Of a stretch of 64,000 nt of DNA, positions 1 to 8,091 are shown in pieces. The translations under genes and the position numbers were made by a program. Every line of letters starts with the position of its first letter. Position 1 is the stretch's first letter. Below the pieces are notes generated by a model. The model was not told where the DNA came from, did no database searches, and worked only from the letters and a program-made list of their open reading frames with translations. Origin of the DNA: Eubacteriaceae bacterium (GTDB lineage Bacteria; Bacillota; Clostridia; Lachnospirales; Lachnospiraceae); NCBI GenBank assembly GCA_910574915.1, contig CAJTCR010000022.1:20294-84293 (forward strand), given 5' to 3'.

Positions 1-387
1 GCGGTAGACGCACAATGGATACAGGAGGTAATGGGAAAATCGCAGGAAGAGCTTTCGCTGGAAGACGTACAGCGCAAGTATGCCGTGCCATATATGATCT
101 GGGCGAATTTCGATACACCGTATTTGCAATGTGAGATGGATACGAGCGCTAATTACCTGGGTGCGCTTTTTCTGGAAAATGCCGGCATCCGCCAGTCTGC
201 GTATACAGACTTTTTAATGCGGATGCAGGAAGAAATCCCGGTATTAAATGCATTTGGCTACCAGACGAAAGACGGCATATGGCATTCGATTGACGAGGAA
301 GATGCAGGCGGCTGGATCAGGGATTACCGGATTGTACAGTATTATGCGATGTTTGAAAAAGCGCGTCTGCAAACATATTTTGAGTAA
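1..387 (+). CDS. C-terminal part of an LTA synthase-like sulfatase (5' end outside window)
   Basis: The frame is open from base 1 to the stop at 387, so only about 128 C-terminal residues are visible. The stretch VPYMIWANFDT resembles the conserved C-terminal strand of the extracellular sulfatase-fold domain of the LtaS/alkaline phosphatase family, where a 'P-x-I-W-x-N' segment is common. The catalytic Thr and metal ligands would lie upstream and cannot be checked. LtaS-like enzymes transfer glycerol-phosphate units outside the cytoplasmic membrane. A membrane-anchored GDPD two genes downstream fits a shared role in glycerophosphate polymer or lipid metabolism (inference). Confidence 0.6.
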   Translation, partial: AVDAQWIQEVMGKSQEELSLEDVQRKYAVPYMIWANFDTPYLQCEMDTSANYLGALFLENAGIRQSAYTDFLMRMQEEIPVLNAFGYQTKDGIWHSIDEEDAGGWIRDYRIVQYYAMFEKARLQTYFE

Positions 388-437
388 CCGCGGATTGTGA
401 AAAAAACGGAGAAATGGGAACAGGAGGGGCAGGAACG

Positions 438-737
438 ATGGATATTTTATTTGTACTGGCTGCGCTTTGCCCGGCGTTGTTAGTTACGCGTTATGAAGCA
501 GGAGGAAAGGAATTGTCCTGGCAGGCTTGGGTGGGCAAAGCTGCCGGGTGGTTTTATACAGTGACGTTTGTTAATTTTTTGCTCCTGCATCTGGACGGAT
601 GGGGCAGCTTTGACTTTTCTGTCATATCGGTACAGTTTTTAATACGGTATATGTGCAGCAGCGCGGTTATTATTTTCCTTGCGAAGCTGGGAAAGTGGGC
701 GGTAAAGCATACGCTGGAAGGAGGCAGGGATGTTTAG
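438..737 (+). CDS. Small membrane protein, unknown function
   Basis: This is a 99-residue protein with hydrophobic segments near residues 2-14, 37-52 and 65-82, probably three membrane spans. The start at 438 is preferred over an upstream in-frame ATG because an AGGAGG-like Shine-Dalgarno site at 423-428 is correctly spaced from it. The gene lies 50 bases after the sulfatase and its 3' end overlaps the next start by 8 bases, so the genes are likely co-transcribed and translationally coupled. I do not recognise a family. An accessory role in envelope polymer synthesis is only a guess from context. Confidence 0.6.
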   Translation: MDILFVLAALCPALLVTRYEAGGKELSWQAWVGKAAGWFYTVTFVNFLLLHLDGWGSFDFSVISVQFLIRYMCSSAVIIFLAKLGKWAVKHTLEGGRDV

Positions 738-2190
738 CTTTTTGTATTTATTTGCACCGGGCATGATTAGCTGGCTCGTTCGCAGGCATTTTTCGACGGA
801 GGAAAAGCAGGGCGGCCTGTTTTCCCATAGCTGTGAGATTTTAGCTTATGCGGCGATTGTTATGGCGCTGACGGCTGCTTTTTTGGAACCGCAGGGCAGC
901 GTAACGGTAGAAGTGCTGGAAAACGGGATGTTTGTCGTACGCTACGGCACAAAGGCGCTCGTACTGTCGGTGGCGCTTGCGGCTGCGCTTGGCGTGTGCA
1001 GTGCGGCGGGCACGAGGGGATTTACGCGCTACAGGCGCAGGCTGTTTGCGGCTGCGCTTGCGGCTGCGGCGGCACTGTGCATTCTCGTGTATGGGACAGG
1101 CGCCCCGGCGCCGGACGGGATGCTGCGGATCAGTACAAAGCCAGTACGTATCAACAATGTGTTTTATGAAAGCGACATACCGATTTATGTCAATGAAAAC
1201 GGAGAATCGTTTATACAGGTACAGGCACTTTCGCAAAAGCTTGGCATCGGTTATGAACAAAAGCGCACTGGGCTGTTTCAGACGCAGTACAGCCTGGGCG
1301 GACAGCCGTTTACGGTCAATGTGCTGCAATCGGATAACGGGTATCTGAAAAAAGACGGGGAACTGTTTATCAGCTTTTCGAACCTGAATCAAATCGAAGG
1401 AATCCAGGTGCGAAATAGCCAGACACTGGCGGACGGCAGCGGCAGAGAGGTTATTTACATCGACAATTATGCACAGCATTTTCAGTATGACTGGACAAAA
1501 GATCCCTATATTGCCCATGCGCTTGGCGGAATCGACGGCAGCAGCTATACAAACTCCAAAGAAGCGTTTTTAGAAAACTATAACGCCGGGCATCGGGTGT
1601 TTGAAGTAGATCTAAGGCTGACAAAGGACGGCAGCCTTGTGGCGGTACATGACCTGCCTCAGAATAAGCAGGGAAAACCGATGACGCTGAAAGAATTTCA
1701 AAAATACAAGGTGCAGGGAAAGTATACGTCTATGACGTTTAAGGACATTGCGCTGCTGATGAAAAAATACCCGGATATGTATTTGGTCACTGATTCCAAG
1801 GAAACAGACGAGGCATTGGTTACACAGCAGTTTACAAGTATTGTGGAAACCGCAAATGAGACAGACCCAGAGATTTTAAAAAGAATTATTCCACAGATCT
1901 ATACGATGCAGATGTATGATACGATTATGAGTCTTTATAACTGGAATTCGATGATCTTTACACTGTATGCGCTTCCTGATTTTTCGGAAAGGGAAGTTGT
2001 TGATTTTGCGTATCAGCGCGGCATAGGCGTGATTACAACGCACGTCGGAAAAAACCAGAGCATGTTTTTCCATGAACTGTATGAGCGGGATATCAAAGTG
2101 TATATGCATACGTATAATACACCGGAAGAAGAAGCAAATCTCAAGCGGGGGGGGGTATGGGGCGTCTACACTGACTTTTTAAAACCATAA
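730..2190 (+). CDS. Membrane-anchored glycerophosphodiester phosphodiesterase-like protein
   Basis: This 486-residue protein has three parts. Residues about 1-130 are a hydrophobic N-terminal module with several predicted spans. Residues about 135-245 resemble a copper-amine-oxidase-like stalk domain. Residues about 255-486 form a GDPD barrel. GDPD signatures are visible: IAHALGGIDG, a variant of the usual H-R-G motif, then YTNSKEAF, EVDLRLTKDG and AVHD. The enzyme would hydrolyse glycerophosphodiesters outside the membrane. A run of nine G residues lies within the codons for residues 471-475, close to the 3' end. The N-terminal module recurs as a separate gene immediately downstream. Confidence 0.8.
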   Translation: MFSFLYLFAPGMISWLVRRHFSTEEKQGGLFSHSCEILAYAAIVMALTAAFLEPQGSVTVEVLENGMFVVRYGTKALVLSVALAAALGVCSAAGTRGFTRYRRRLFAAALAAAAALCILVYGTGAPAPDGMLRISTKPVRINNVFYESDIPIYVNENGESFIQVQALSQKLGIGYEQKRTGLFQTQYSLGGQPFTVNVLQSDNGYLKKDGELFISFSNLNQIEGIQVRNSQTLADGSGREVIYIDNYAQHFQYDWTKDPYIAHALGGIDGSSYTNSKEAFLENYNAGHRVFEVDLRLTKDGSLVAVHDLPQNKQGKPMTLKEFQKYKVQGKYTSMTFKDIALLMKKYPDMYLVTDSKETDEALVTQQFTSIVETANETDPEILKRIIPQIYTMQMYDTIMSLYNWNSMIFTLYALPDFSEREVVDFAYQRGIGVITTHVGKNQSMFFHELYERDIKVYMHTYNTPEEEANLKRGGVWGVYTDFLKP

Positions 2191-2201
2191 AGGAGGATTT
2201 T

Positions 2202-2516
2202 ATGTATCAGTTTTTATATTTGTTTGCACCAGGCGTGCTGTCATGGCTGGTCAGTATGCGAGGCCGGCAGGCGGACGGGGAACAGATGGAAAAAGAAGGC
2301 ATTTTGCTGGCGGCGGCAAAAGTAATCGCTTTTTCTATGCTAGATCTGACCGCAGTCGCAGTGATTTTAAAACCGTTTGGGCGGATGCAGTTTGTCGTGC
2401 TCCCGGATGGGACGCTTACGGTGCATTATGGCGTGTCCGCGCTCGCAGTTGCCACAGCCGCTGCGGTTGTGACGGGCTTGTGCGCTGCCGCAGTGAAAAA
2501 GCGGGCACAAATTTAA
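2202..2516 (+). CDS. Stand-alone paralogue of the GDPD protein's N-terminal membrane module
   Basis: This 104-residue protein opens with MYQFLYLFAPGVLSWLV, closely matching MFSFLYLFAPGMISWLV of the upstream GDPD protein. It also shares the later pattern of a hydrophobic span, a short 'V-L-P-D-G-T-L-T-V-H-Y-G' hairpin-like segment and a final Ala-rich span. It is therefore a duplicated membrane module without the catalytic domain. An AGGAGG Shine-Dalgarno site lies upstream, and it follows the GDPD gene by only 11 bases. The function is unknown; it could be a partner or anchor subunit (inference). Confidence 0.65.
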   Translation: MYQFLYLFAPGVLSWLVSMRGRQADGEQMEKEGILLAAAKVIAFSMLDLTAVAVILKPFGRMQFVVLPDGTLTVHYGVSALAVATAAAVVTGLCAAAVKKRAQI

Positions 2517-2532
2517 CAGTGATGAACATGAA

Positions 2533-2600
2533 AATCACATACCTTTTTCTTGCCATTTATGAAAAGATCAAGTAAAATGGCAAAAAGAAGGTGTGTGATT
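2533..2600 (+). repeat. Long inverted repeat just upstream of the AAA-ATPase pseudogene
   Basis: The arms at 2533-2558 and 2575-2600 are 26 nt each and complementary apart from about three positions, around a 16-nt loop. The right arm runs directly into TTTT and the ATG at 2605. The structure therefore looks like an intrinsic terminator sitting on the translation start, with a weak Shine-Dalgarno (AAGGTG, about 2589-2594) inside its right arm. It may terminate the upstream envelope operon, or insulate or repress the following gene. Confidence 0.6.
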
Positions 2601-2604
2601 TTTT

Positions 2605-3877
2605 ATGGGAATTTATTTGAATCCGGGAAACAGGAGCTTTCAAATGTCATTGAACTCCAGGATTTATGTGGACAAAAGCAGCCTGATTGCTTATACAAAC
2701 GCGGTGATTGATACAGCGCAGCGCTTTGTGTGCGTCAGCCGCCCGCGGCGTTTTGGAAAATCGGTAACGGCGCAGATGCTTGCTGCCTATTATGGGAGAG
2801 AAGCAGACTCCGGCGGGCAGTTTGACAGCCTGCGGATTGCGAAGGACAATAGTTATCAGAAACATTTGAACCAGTACAATGTTATATTTTTAAATATGCA
2901 GCATTTTTTAAGCCAGACACAAAGTGTTTTGGCATTTAAAGACCGTATGGAAAAGGAATTGCTGTGGGAATTGCAAGAAGCGTATCCGGGGCTGCATTAT
3001 TTTGATTCTGCATCCCTGACAACGGTTTTGCAGACGATTGCGGTAAAAACTGGTTCAGGATTTATCTTTATTATCGACGAATGGGACTGTATTTTCCGGG
3101 AATATAAAAATGATGCAGATTCCCAAAAGCGGTATCTGGATTTTATGCGCAGCCTGCTTAAAGACCAGCCCTATGTATCTTTGGCATATATGACAGGGAT
3201 ACTTCCAATTAAAAAATACGGAACCCATTCTGCTTTAAATATGTTTGATGAGTTTTCCATGACAAATCCTGGACCGTTAGCCAGTTTTGTCGGATTTACC
3301 GATGAGGAAGTGAAAAGCCTTTGCAAAGACTATCAAATGGACGAAGCGGAAATTAAGCGGATGTATGACGGTTATTGTTTTGACGGAATTACACATATTT
3401 ATAACCCGCGTTCAGTTGTAAGTGCGCTGCTGACAGGAAGCTACGACCACTTTTGGAATAAAACCGAGACATTTGAGGCACTTTTGAACTATATCGTATT
3501 GAATTTTCAAGGGCTGCGGGATATTGTAACAGAGCTGCTTGCAGGTGTGCGAAAAAGGGTCAATACAGCGACGTTTAGCAATGATATGGCAACCTTTTCT
3601 TCTGCGGACGATGTTCTTACACTGCTTATCCATCTGGGATATCTGGGATATGAGATAAAAACGAAAGAAGTATTTATCCCAAATGAAGAAATTGCCGCAG
3701 AGTTTTGCAATGCGGTGGAAGCTGCGGGATGGGAACATGTGGCGGATCGGGCAGATCAAAGACAGGGTCTATACAGAGCCGTTTGCAGATTATAAGGGAA
3801 GGCTTTTGCTTGTTGGTATCAACTATGACCGCAAAACGAAAAAGCATGAGTGCATAATTGAAGAAATTACAAAATAG
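2605..3877 (+). pseudogene. AAA-ATPase-like / PD-(D/E)XK nuclease family gene with internal deletion and frameshift
   Basis: The first frame (2605-3795) encodes an AAA-ATPase-like module with YVDKSSL, SRPRRFGKS (P-loop-like) and FIIDEWD (Walker B). It then runs out of frame near 3735. The C-terminal end of the family is visible in another frame up to 3877, ending in QIKDRVYTEPFADYKGR and LLVGINYD. The stretch that should carry the nuclease core (the A-D-I and E-L-K-W motifs) is missing between them. The simplest reading is a deletion of roughly 100 codons plus a frameshift, so the nuclease half is lost. Paralogues of the wider family occur at 54.5-57.8 kb. Confidence 0.8.
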
Positions 3878-3888
3878 AAGTTATAAAC

Positions 3889-3917
3889 TTGCAAACAGCA
3901 ATCGAATCGTTTATAAT
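3889..3917 (+). promoter_or_regulatory. Sigma-A-type promoter for the HAD-metF pair
   Basis: TTGCAA (3889-3894) is separated by 17 bases from TATAAT (3912-3917), 50 bases before the HAD gene start at 3967. Confidence 0.75.
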
Positions 3918-3966
3918 CAGGCATAGTATTTAAAAACAGCAAAAAGACAACAGAAAGAGGTATCCG

Positions 3967-4620
3967 ATGTATCAGACCATTTTATTTGATTTAGACGGTA
4001 CGCTGACAGACCCCGGAATTGGCATTACCAACTCTGCGGCGTATGCGCTGGAAAAGTTCGGCATTCAGGTGGATGACCGCAGGGAATTATACAAGTGGAT
4101 CGGGCCGCCGTTGCAGGATTCTTTTACGCAGTTTTGCGGATTTTCCAAAGAGGATACAAAACGGGCGGTAGTGTACTACCGGGAATATTATAAGGAGCGG
4201 GGCATTTATGAAAACCGCTTGTATGACGGGATCGAAAAGATGCTAAAGGCGCTTTTTGATGCAGGAAAGACGCTGCTTGTCGCGACTTCCAAGCCGGAGC
4301 TGTTCGCGGTGCAGATTTTGGAATATTTTCAGATCAGTCAGTATTTTACGTATGTTGCGGGTGCGACGATGGATGGAACCCGCTCGAAAAAAGAAGATGT
4401 CATTGCCTGTGCGCTGCAAGCCGCAGGGATCAGTGACCGCAGCCGCACGGTAATGGTCGGCGACCGCGAGTATGATGTGATCGGAGCGAAAAAAGCAGGG
4501 CTATCTTCCATCGGGGTATTGTACGGTTACGGGAGCAGGAGGGAGCTTGCAGACGCGGGTGCGGATGCCCTTGCGGAGCAGCCGGTGGATATTATACGCT
4601 GCTGTATGCCAAAGGCATAA
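3967..4620 (+). CDS. HAD-superfamily phosphatase, Gph/PpaX-like
   Basis: This 217-residue protein has the HAD catalytic motifs in order: DLDGT (motif I nucleophile and acid/base Asp) near the N-terminus, TSKP (motif II) near residue 107, a motif III lysine in the SKKE region, and VGDREYD (motif IV). A helical cap between motifs I and II makes it subfamily IA, like phosphoglycolate phosphatase or pyrophosphatase PpaX. The substrate cannot be read from sequence. An AGAAAGAGG-type Shine-Dalgarno precedes the ATG. metF follows after 34 bases with no terminator, so co-transcription is likely. Confidence 0.85.
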   Translation: MYQTILFDLDGTLTDPGIGITNSAAYALEKFGIQVDDRRELYKWIGPPLQDSFTQFCGFSKEDTKRAVVYYREYYKERGIYENRLYDGIEKMLKALFDAGKTLLVATSKPELFAVQILEYFQISQYFTYVAGATMDGTRSKKEDVIACALQAAGISDRSRTVMVGDREYDVIGAKKAGLSSIGVLYGYGSRRELADAGADALAEQPVDIIRCCMPKA

Positions 4621-4654
4621 AAATACAGGCAGATAAAAAGAAAAGGAGATAAAT

Positions 4655-5515
4655 ATGAAACTGTCACAAATACATGAGCAAAAAAAGAATGTCCTCTCGT
4701 TTGAGATTTTTCCGCCGAAAAAAGACGAAGAGCTTAAAAATATAGATAAGACGCTGGAGATTTTATGCGAATTGCAGCCGGATTTTATCAGCGTGACATT
4801 TGGAGCAGGCGGAAGCACGAATCACAATAAAACAATACGGCTGGCAAAAAAAATAAAGGAAGAATACCATGTAGAGCCTGTTGTGCATTTAACCTGCCTG
4901 TGCTATGACAAACAGGAAATCGACGCATTTTCAAAAGAGCTTTCGCAGGAAGGCATTCAAAATGTGCTTGCCTTGCGCGGCGACCGCAACCCGGATATCC
5001 CGGAGAAAAAAGATTTTATCCATGCGTCAGACCTGATTGCGTATTTAAAACAGACCGGGGATTTTTGCATTGCGGGCGCCTGTTACCCGGAATGCCATCC
5101 AGAATCGGCAGGGCGGGTCGAAGAGATGCGCCATTTAAAGCAAAAGGTGGACGCGGGCGCGCAGGTATTGCTGTCGCAGTTGTTTTTTGACAATCAGTTT
5201 TATTACCGGTTTGTGGAAGACTGCCGGATCGCGGGGATCAATGTGCCGATTACGCCTGGCATTATGCCGGTAATTAACGCCTCGCAGATCAAGCGTATGG
5301 TAACGATGTGCGGAGCCTCGCTGCCGCAGCGGTTTGAGCGGATCATCCACAAGTTTGAAGGAAATAAACAGGCTTTGTTTGACGCGGGAATGTCTTATGC
5401 ACTCAGCCAGATTATTGACCTGCTTGCCAATGATGTGGACGGGATTCATCTCTATACGATGAACAATCCGGCTGTAGCGCGAAAGATCTGTGAAGGGATA
5501 CGCAACATTGTATAA
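4655..5515 (+). CDS. metF: Methylenetetrahydrofolate reductase
   Basis: MetF reduces 5,10-methylene-THF to 5-methyl-THF using FAD, feeding methionine synthesis or, in acetogens, the methyl branch. The 286-residue TIM barrel has the family signatures FEIFPPK near the N-terminus, SVTFGAGGST, and ALRGD followed by the FAD-site region. Length is typical of the short bacterial enzyme without a regulatory domain. An AAGGAGAT Shine-Dalgarno precedes the start. Together with the cyclo-ligase gene at 7001 it suggests a local folate one-carbon theme. It converges on apbE with only 14 bases between stop codons and no obvious terminator. Confidence 0.95.
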   Translation: MKLSQIHEQKKNVLSFEIFPPKKDEELKNIDKTLEILCELQPDFISVTFGAGGSTNHNKTIRLAKKIKEEYHVEPVVHLTCLCYDKQEIDAFSKELSQEGIQNVLALRGDRNPDIPEKKDFIHASDLIAYLKQTGDFCIAGACYPECHPESAGRVEEMRHLKQKVDAGAQVLLSQLFFDNQFYYRFVEDCRIAGINVPITPGIMPVINASQIKRMVTMCGASLPQRFERIIHKFEGNKQALFDAGMSYALSQIIDLLANDVDGIHLYTMNNPAVARKICEGIRNIV

Positions 5516-5529
5516 AAGCACTATGGTAT

Positions 5530-6567
5530 CTAATCCGACATTTCCTTTATCGGTATCGTTGTCCCGATACCGGATGTCCCATGCAGCTTGTAGTCAGAGG
5601 TAATAAAAATTGCCTCTGTCTGGTCGAGAGATTCTATATACGCAAGCCCTTTTTCCAGCCCAAGTGCAAAACACGCCGTGCTTAGCCCATCGCCGTCAGC
5701 AGAAGAGGCGCAGATAACCGAAACGCTGAGCAGCTCGTTTTCATACGGATAGCCGGTATCCGTATCCAGAATATGGTGGTAGCATCTGCCGTCCAGTGTA
5801 AAGCTGCGCTCGTAGATGCCGGAGGTCACGACTGTCTGGTCGCTGACCGATACGGATGCGATCGGCTCTCCGGTTTCGTCGAACGGCTTTTGAATGCCGA
5901 TCGTATAGGCGCTGCCGTCTGGCTTTTCGCCGATGGCGAGCACGTTTCCGCCCAGGTTAATCAGCCCGCTTGTAATGCCTTCGCCTTGCAGATAGGCTTT
6001 CATCTTGTCTGCAATATAGCCTTTTGCAATGCCGCCTAAGTCCAGCGCCGCATCGGCATCCGACAGTGTGACTTCATTTTCATCAATCACAATCTTGCGG
6101 TAGTCTACGGTAGCTGCCGCGGCTTTGACGGCGTCGGCGTCAGGAAGCGCCGGCGGTTTCGCATGAAAGTCCCAGAGGCTTGTCAGCCTGCCAATCGTAG
6201 GGTCAAATTTTCCGCCGCTTTGCTTCGCATGGAGAATACTTTGTTCAAGAAGCTGCCTTGTTTCCTTATGGACACGAACCGGGTGCCCGGCATTTGCGTT
6301 GATTTTGCTGATATCGCTGTCTTTACGCTGGGCGCTGAAATACGATTCATACAATTCTGCCAGCGCAAAGCAGTGATCCAGCTCTTTTGTCTTAGACGGG
6401 TCATAGAGCGTAATTGTGATGACCGTATCAAAATAAAAGCCGGACTTTGTAATCGGTTGTTTGCTGCCGCAGCCGCAAAGGAGCGGGAGCAGCAGGACGG
6501 CAGTGAAAAAAACAGATCGTGCCAAACGGACAGATCTTAGAATATTCATAGGAAACGCTTTTTTCAT
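5530..6567 (-). CDS. apbE: FAD:protein FMN transferase (ApbE), lipoprotein
   Basis: ApbE attaches FMN through a phosphoester bond to Thr/Ser of target flavoproteins such as Rnf/Nqr subunits. The start at 6567 (MKKAFPMN) is chosen because AAAGGAA lies upstream and because it gives a signal peptide ending in a lipobox-like LLPLLCGCGS, so the protein is probably a lipid-anchored extracellular enzyme of 345 residues. Family features include YFDTVITITLYD, DLGGIAKGYIAD and a C-terminal DGDGLSTACFALG segment. No Rnf genes are in this window. A consensus promoter reads toward it at 6602-6630. Confidence 0.93.
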   Translation of the reverse strand: MKKAFPMNILRSVRLARSVFFTAVLLLPLLCGCGSKQPITKSGFYFDTVITITLYDPSKTKELDHCFALAELYESYFSAQRKDSDISKINANAGHPVRVHKETRQLLEQSILHAKQSGGKFDPTIGRLTSLWDFHAKPPALPDADAVKAAAATVDYRKIVIDENEVTLSDADAALDLGGIAKGYIADKMKAYLQGEGITSGLINLGGNVLAIGEKPDGSAYTIGIQKPFDETGEPIASVSVSDQTVVTSGIYERSFTLDGRCYHHILDTDTGYPYENELLSVSVICASSADGDGLSTACFALGLEKGLAYIESLDQTEAIFITSDYKLHGTSGIGTTIPIKEMSD

Positions 6568-6601
6568 TGATTTTTGTTCCTTTCCGTTAATAGACGGCTT
6601 C

Positions 6602-6630
6602 ATTATAAAAAATCGGCGGCAGATTGTCAA
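6602..6630 (-). promoter_or_regulatory. Consensus promoter of apbE
   Basis: On the minus strand, TTGACA (complement of 6625-6630) and TATAAT (complement of 6602-6607) are 17 bases apart, 35 bases upstream of the apbE start. Confidence 0.85.
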
Positions 6631-6646
6631 ATTTTTTTCAAAACAT

Positions 6647-6675
6647 TTGTTTTCTTTGGGCAGTTATGGTAAAAT
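6647..6675 (+). promoter_or_regulatory. Promoter for DUF896 gene and cyclo-ligase
   Basis: TTGTTT (6647-6652), a 17-base spacer and TAAAAT (6670-6675) precede the DUF896 gene. It is divergent from the apbE promoter about 20 bases away. Confidence 0.6.
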
Positions 6676-6766
6676 CTCTTTACCGGTTTTTATCGGGCGT
6701 CTATTTCACAGGCTGCGCGGCTGTTTGCGTAGCGTTTTAGAAAAATAGACGGAAAGGAGAATAACA

Positions 6767-6997
6767 ATGCCGGAATTAAATATCAGCCGGATCAACGAGT
6801 TGTACCACAAATCAAAAGCGGAAGGGCTGACCGAGGAAGAGAAAAAGGAGCAGCAGCTTTTGCGCCAGCAGTATGTCGCATCAATCCGCGGCAGCATCCG
6901 CAGCCAGTTAAATAACATTGATATGGAAATGGAAGACGGTACAATCGTCAATCTTGGTGAAAAGTTTGGAAACAAAAAGAAAGGTGCAGACGCGTAA
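6767..6997 (+). CDS. DUF896 (YnzC-like) small protein
   Basis: The 76-residue, highly charged protein matches the DUF896/YnzC family: RINELYHKSKAEGLTEEEK is the typical N-terminal helical hairpin, followed by a Q/R-rich helix. YnzC of Bacillus subtilis is encoded in the SOS-associated yneA operon, but its role is not established. AAAGGAG precedes the ATG. The cyclo-ligase gene starts 3 bases after its stop, so the two are an operon. Confidence 0.85.
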   Translation: MPELNISRINELYHKSKAEGLTEEEKKEQQLLRQQYVASIRGSIRSQLNNIDMEMEDGTIVNLGEKFGNKKKGADA

Positions 6998-7000
6998 TCT

Positions 7001-7555
7001 ATGAAGATGCAGGAAAAACGAGATGTCCGCAGCTTTTATAAAAACAAACGGGATGCGATGCCGCATCTGCTTGCAGAACAACTATCCTTAAAAATCTCGC
7101 AGATTGTCCTTGCATCACAGTGGTACCAAGACGCCGGGCTGGTCTTTTTTTACTATCCGCTCGGAAAGGAAGTCTCTTTGCTCCCCGTGATGCACGACGC
7201 ACTGCGCCGGAATAAACGGGCAGCGTTTCCCAAAACAGCAGGGGATCAGATGGAATTTTATGAAGTGACAAGCCTTTCGCAGCTAAAGGAAGGCTGTTTT
7301 CATGTAATGGAACCGGAGGCAGTACAGGAAAATCTCGTCTGTGAACAGCCGGATATCTGCTTTGTGCCGGGAACGGTGTTTGATAAAAAAGGCGGCAGGC
7401 TTGGCTATGGCAGAGGATATTATGACCGCTATTTTGCAGGACGGCATACGGCAAAGCTGGTTGGATGCGCGTATGCATATCAGATTGTAGAGGAGCTTTG
7501 TATAGACGAATGGGATGTGCGGATGGATATGGTGGTTAGTGAGGAGGGGTACTAA
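7001..7555 (+). CDS. 5-formyltetrahydrofolate cyclo-ligase
   Basis: The enzyme converts 5-formyl-THF to 5,10-methenyl-THF with ATP, recovering storage folate. The 184-residue protein shows the family's N-terminal basic helix (KRDVRSFYKNKRD), the YYPLGKEVS strand and the phosphate-binding signature GGRLGYGRGYYDRY. The start at 7001 has a weak Shine-Dalgarno; an alternative ATG is at 7007. Palindromic element A begins two bases after the stop codon. Confidence 0.93.
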   Translation: MKMQEKRDVRSFYKNKRDAMPHLLAEQLSLKISQIVLASQWYQDAGLVFFYYPLGKEVSLLPVMHDALRRNKRAAFPKTAGDQMEFYEVTSLSQLKEGCFHVMEPEAVQENLVCEQPDICFVPGTVFDKKGGRLGYGRGYYDRYFAGRHTAKLVGCAYAYQIVEELCIDEWDVRMDMVVSEEGY

Positions 7556-7556
7556 A

Positions 7557-7697
7557 GAGACGCCGGGAAAGAGGATGTGCCTCCCCTGGCTGCGCCCCTG
7601 GTTGCCCCGCAGAATACGAAGGGATTCTAACCATTCTTCCAAAGCCGCCGCCAAGGGAGGCACATCCTCTCTCCCGGCTGCTTTTCGTAAATGCTAC
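7557..7697 (+). repeat. Palindromic element A (internally deleted member)
   Basis: Ends GACGCCGGGAAAGAGG and CCTCTCTCCCGGCTGC form a 24-bp stem with one mismatch. The variable block is ATGTGCCTCCC in both arms. The interior carries only the right half of the longer element (GCAGAATAC, GGGATTCTAACCATTCTTCC, AAAGCCGCC); the left half and the apex hairpin are missing. It starts two bases after a stop codon. Confidence 0.8.
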
Positions 7698-7718
7698 TAA
7701 GATAAGCTCAATATTTTG

Positions 7719-7801
7719 GCATGTTTGAAAAATCATTCCTGTGATCTGCATTCTCCACAAACTGTGAAGCACATCTTACGGAAAGCATTTTTCAAACACG
7801 C
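7719..7801. repeat. Unrelated inverted repeat between elements
   Basis: TGTTTGAAAAAT (7722-7733) and ATTTTTCAAACA (7787-7798) are perfect 12-nt arms, with partial complementarity continuing outward and inward. A sequence like its middle (TGCTTCACAG on the other strand) recurs near 30022, just beside element D, so it may be part of the elements' extended flank. Confidence 0.55.
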
Positions 7802-7946
7802 TCTAGTACTACAGCGAACAAGTTTGAGTTACTTTGGTAAACTTTTACAAGAAGGGACGCCAGGAGAGAGGATGGGTACACTCTCCTGGCTGTTCTTCGC
7901 AAATGCTGCCAAACGAGCCTGATATGGTTGATTCGCTGTACTAGAG
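7801..7946 (+). repeat. Palindromic element F (deletion derivative with outer inverted ends)
   Basis: It is bounded by CTCTAGTAC (7801) and GTACTAGAG (ending 7946) followed inward by CAGCGAA-type sequence. Inside, the left arm (GGGACGCCAGGAGAGAGG and block ATGGGTACACT, the same block as element C) is fused directly to the right terminus CTCCTGGCTGTTCTTCG. The whole centre is lost. The outer right flank (TGCTGCCAAACGAGCC) matches the flank of element C. Confidence 0.65.
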
Positions 7947-8091
7947 TGAATTTTATCTGATTTGCGTTTTCCGAGGAACTATTTTGTACAGGTTCTCCAT
8001 GTAAAACAACCTAGAATCTGTTCTATCATATGGTTGATTTTGTTCATGGTAGACAAACCATATCGAGCTTGTTTTTGTAACATTTACGAAG

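Noticed and set aside
841..1518. Minus-strand frame of 225 codons
   Set aside because: It overlaps the well-supported GDPD gene and encodes an Arg-rich sequence without family features.
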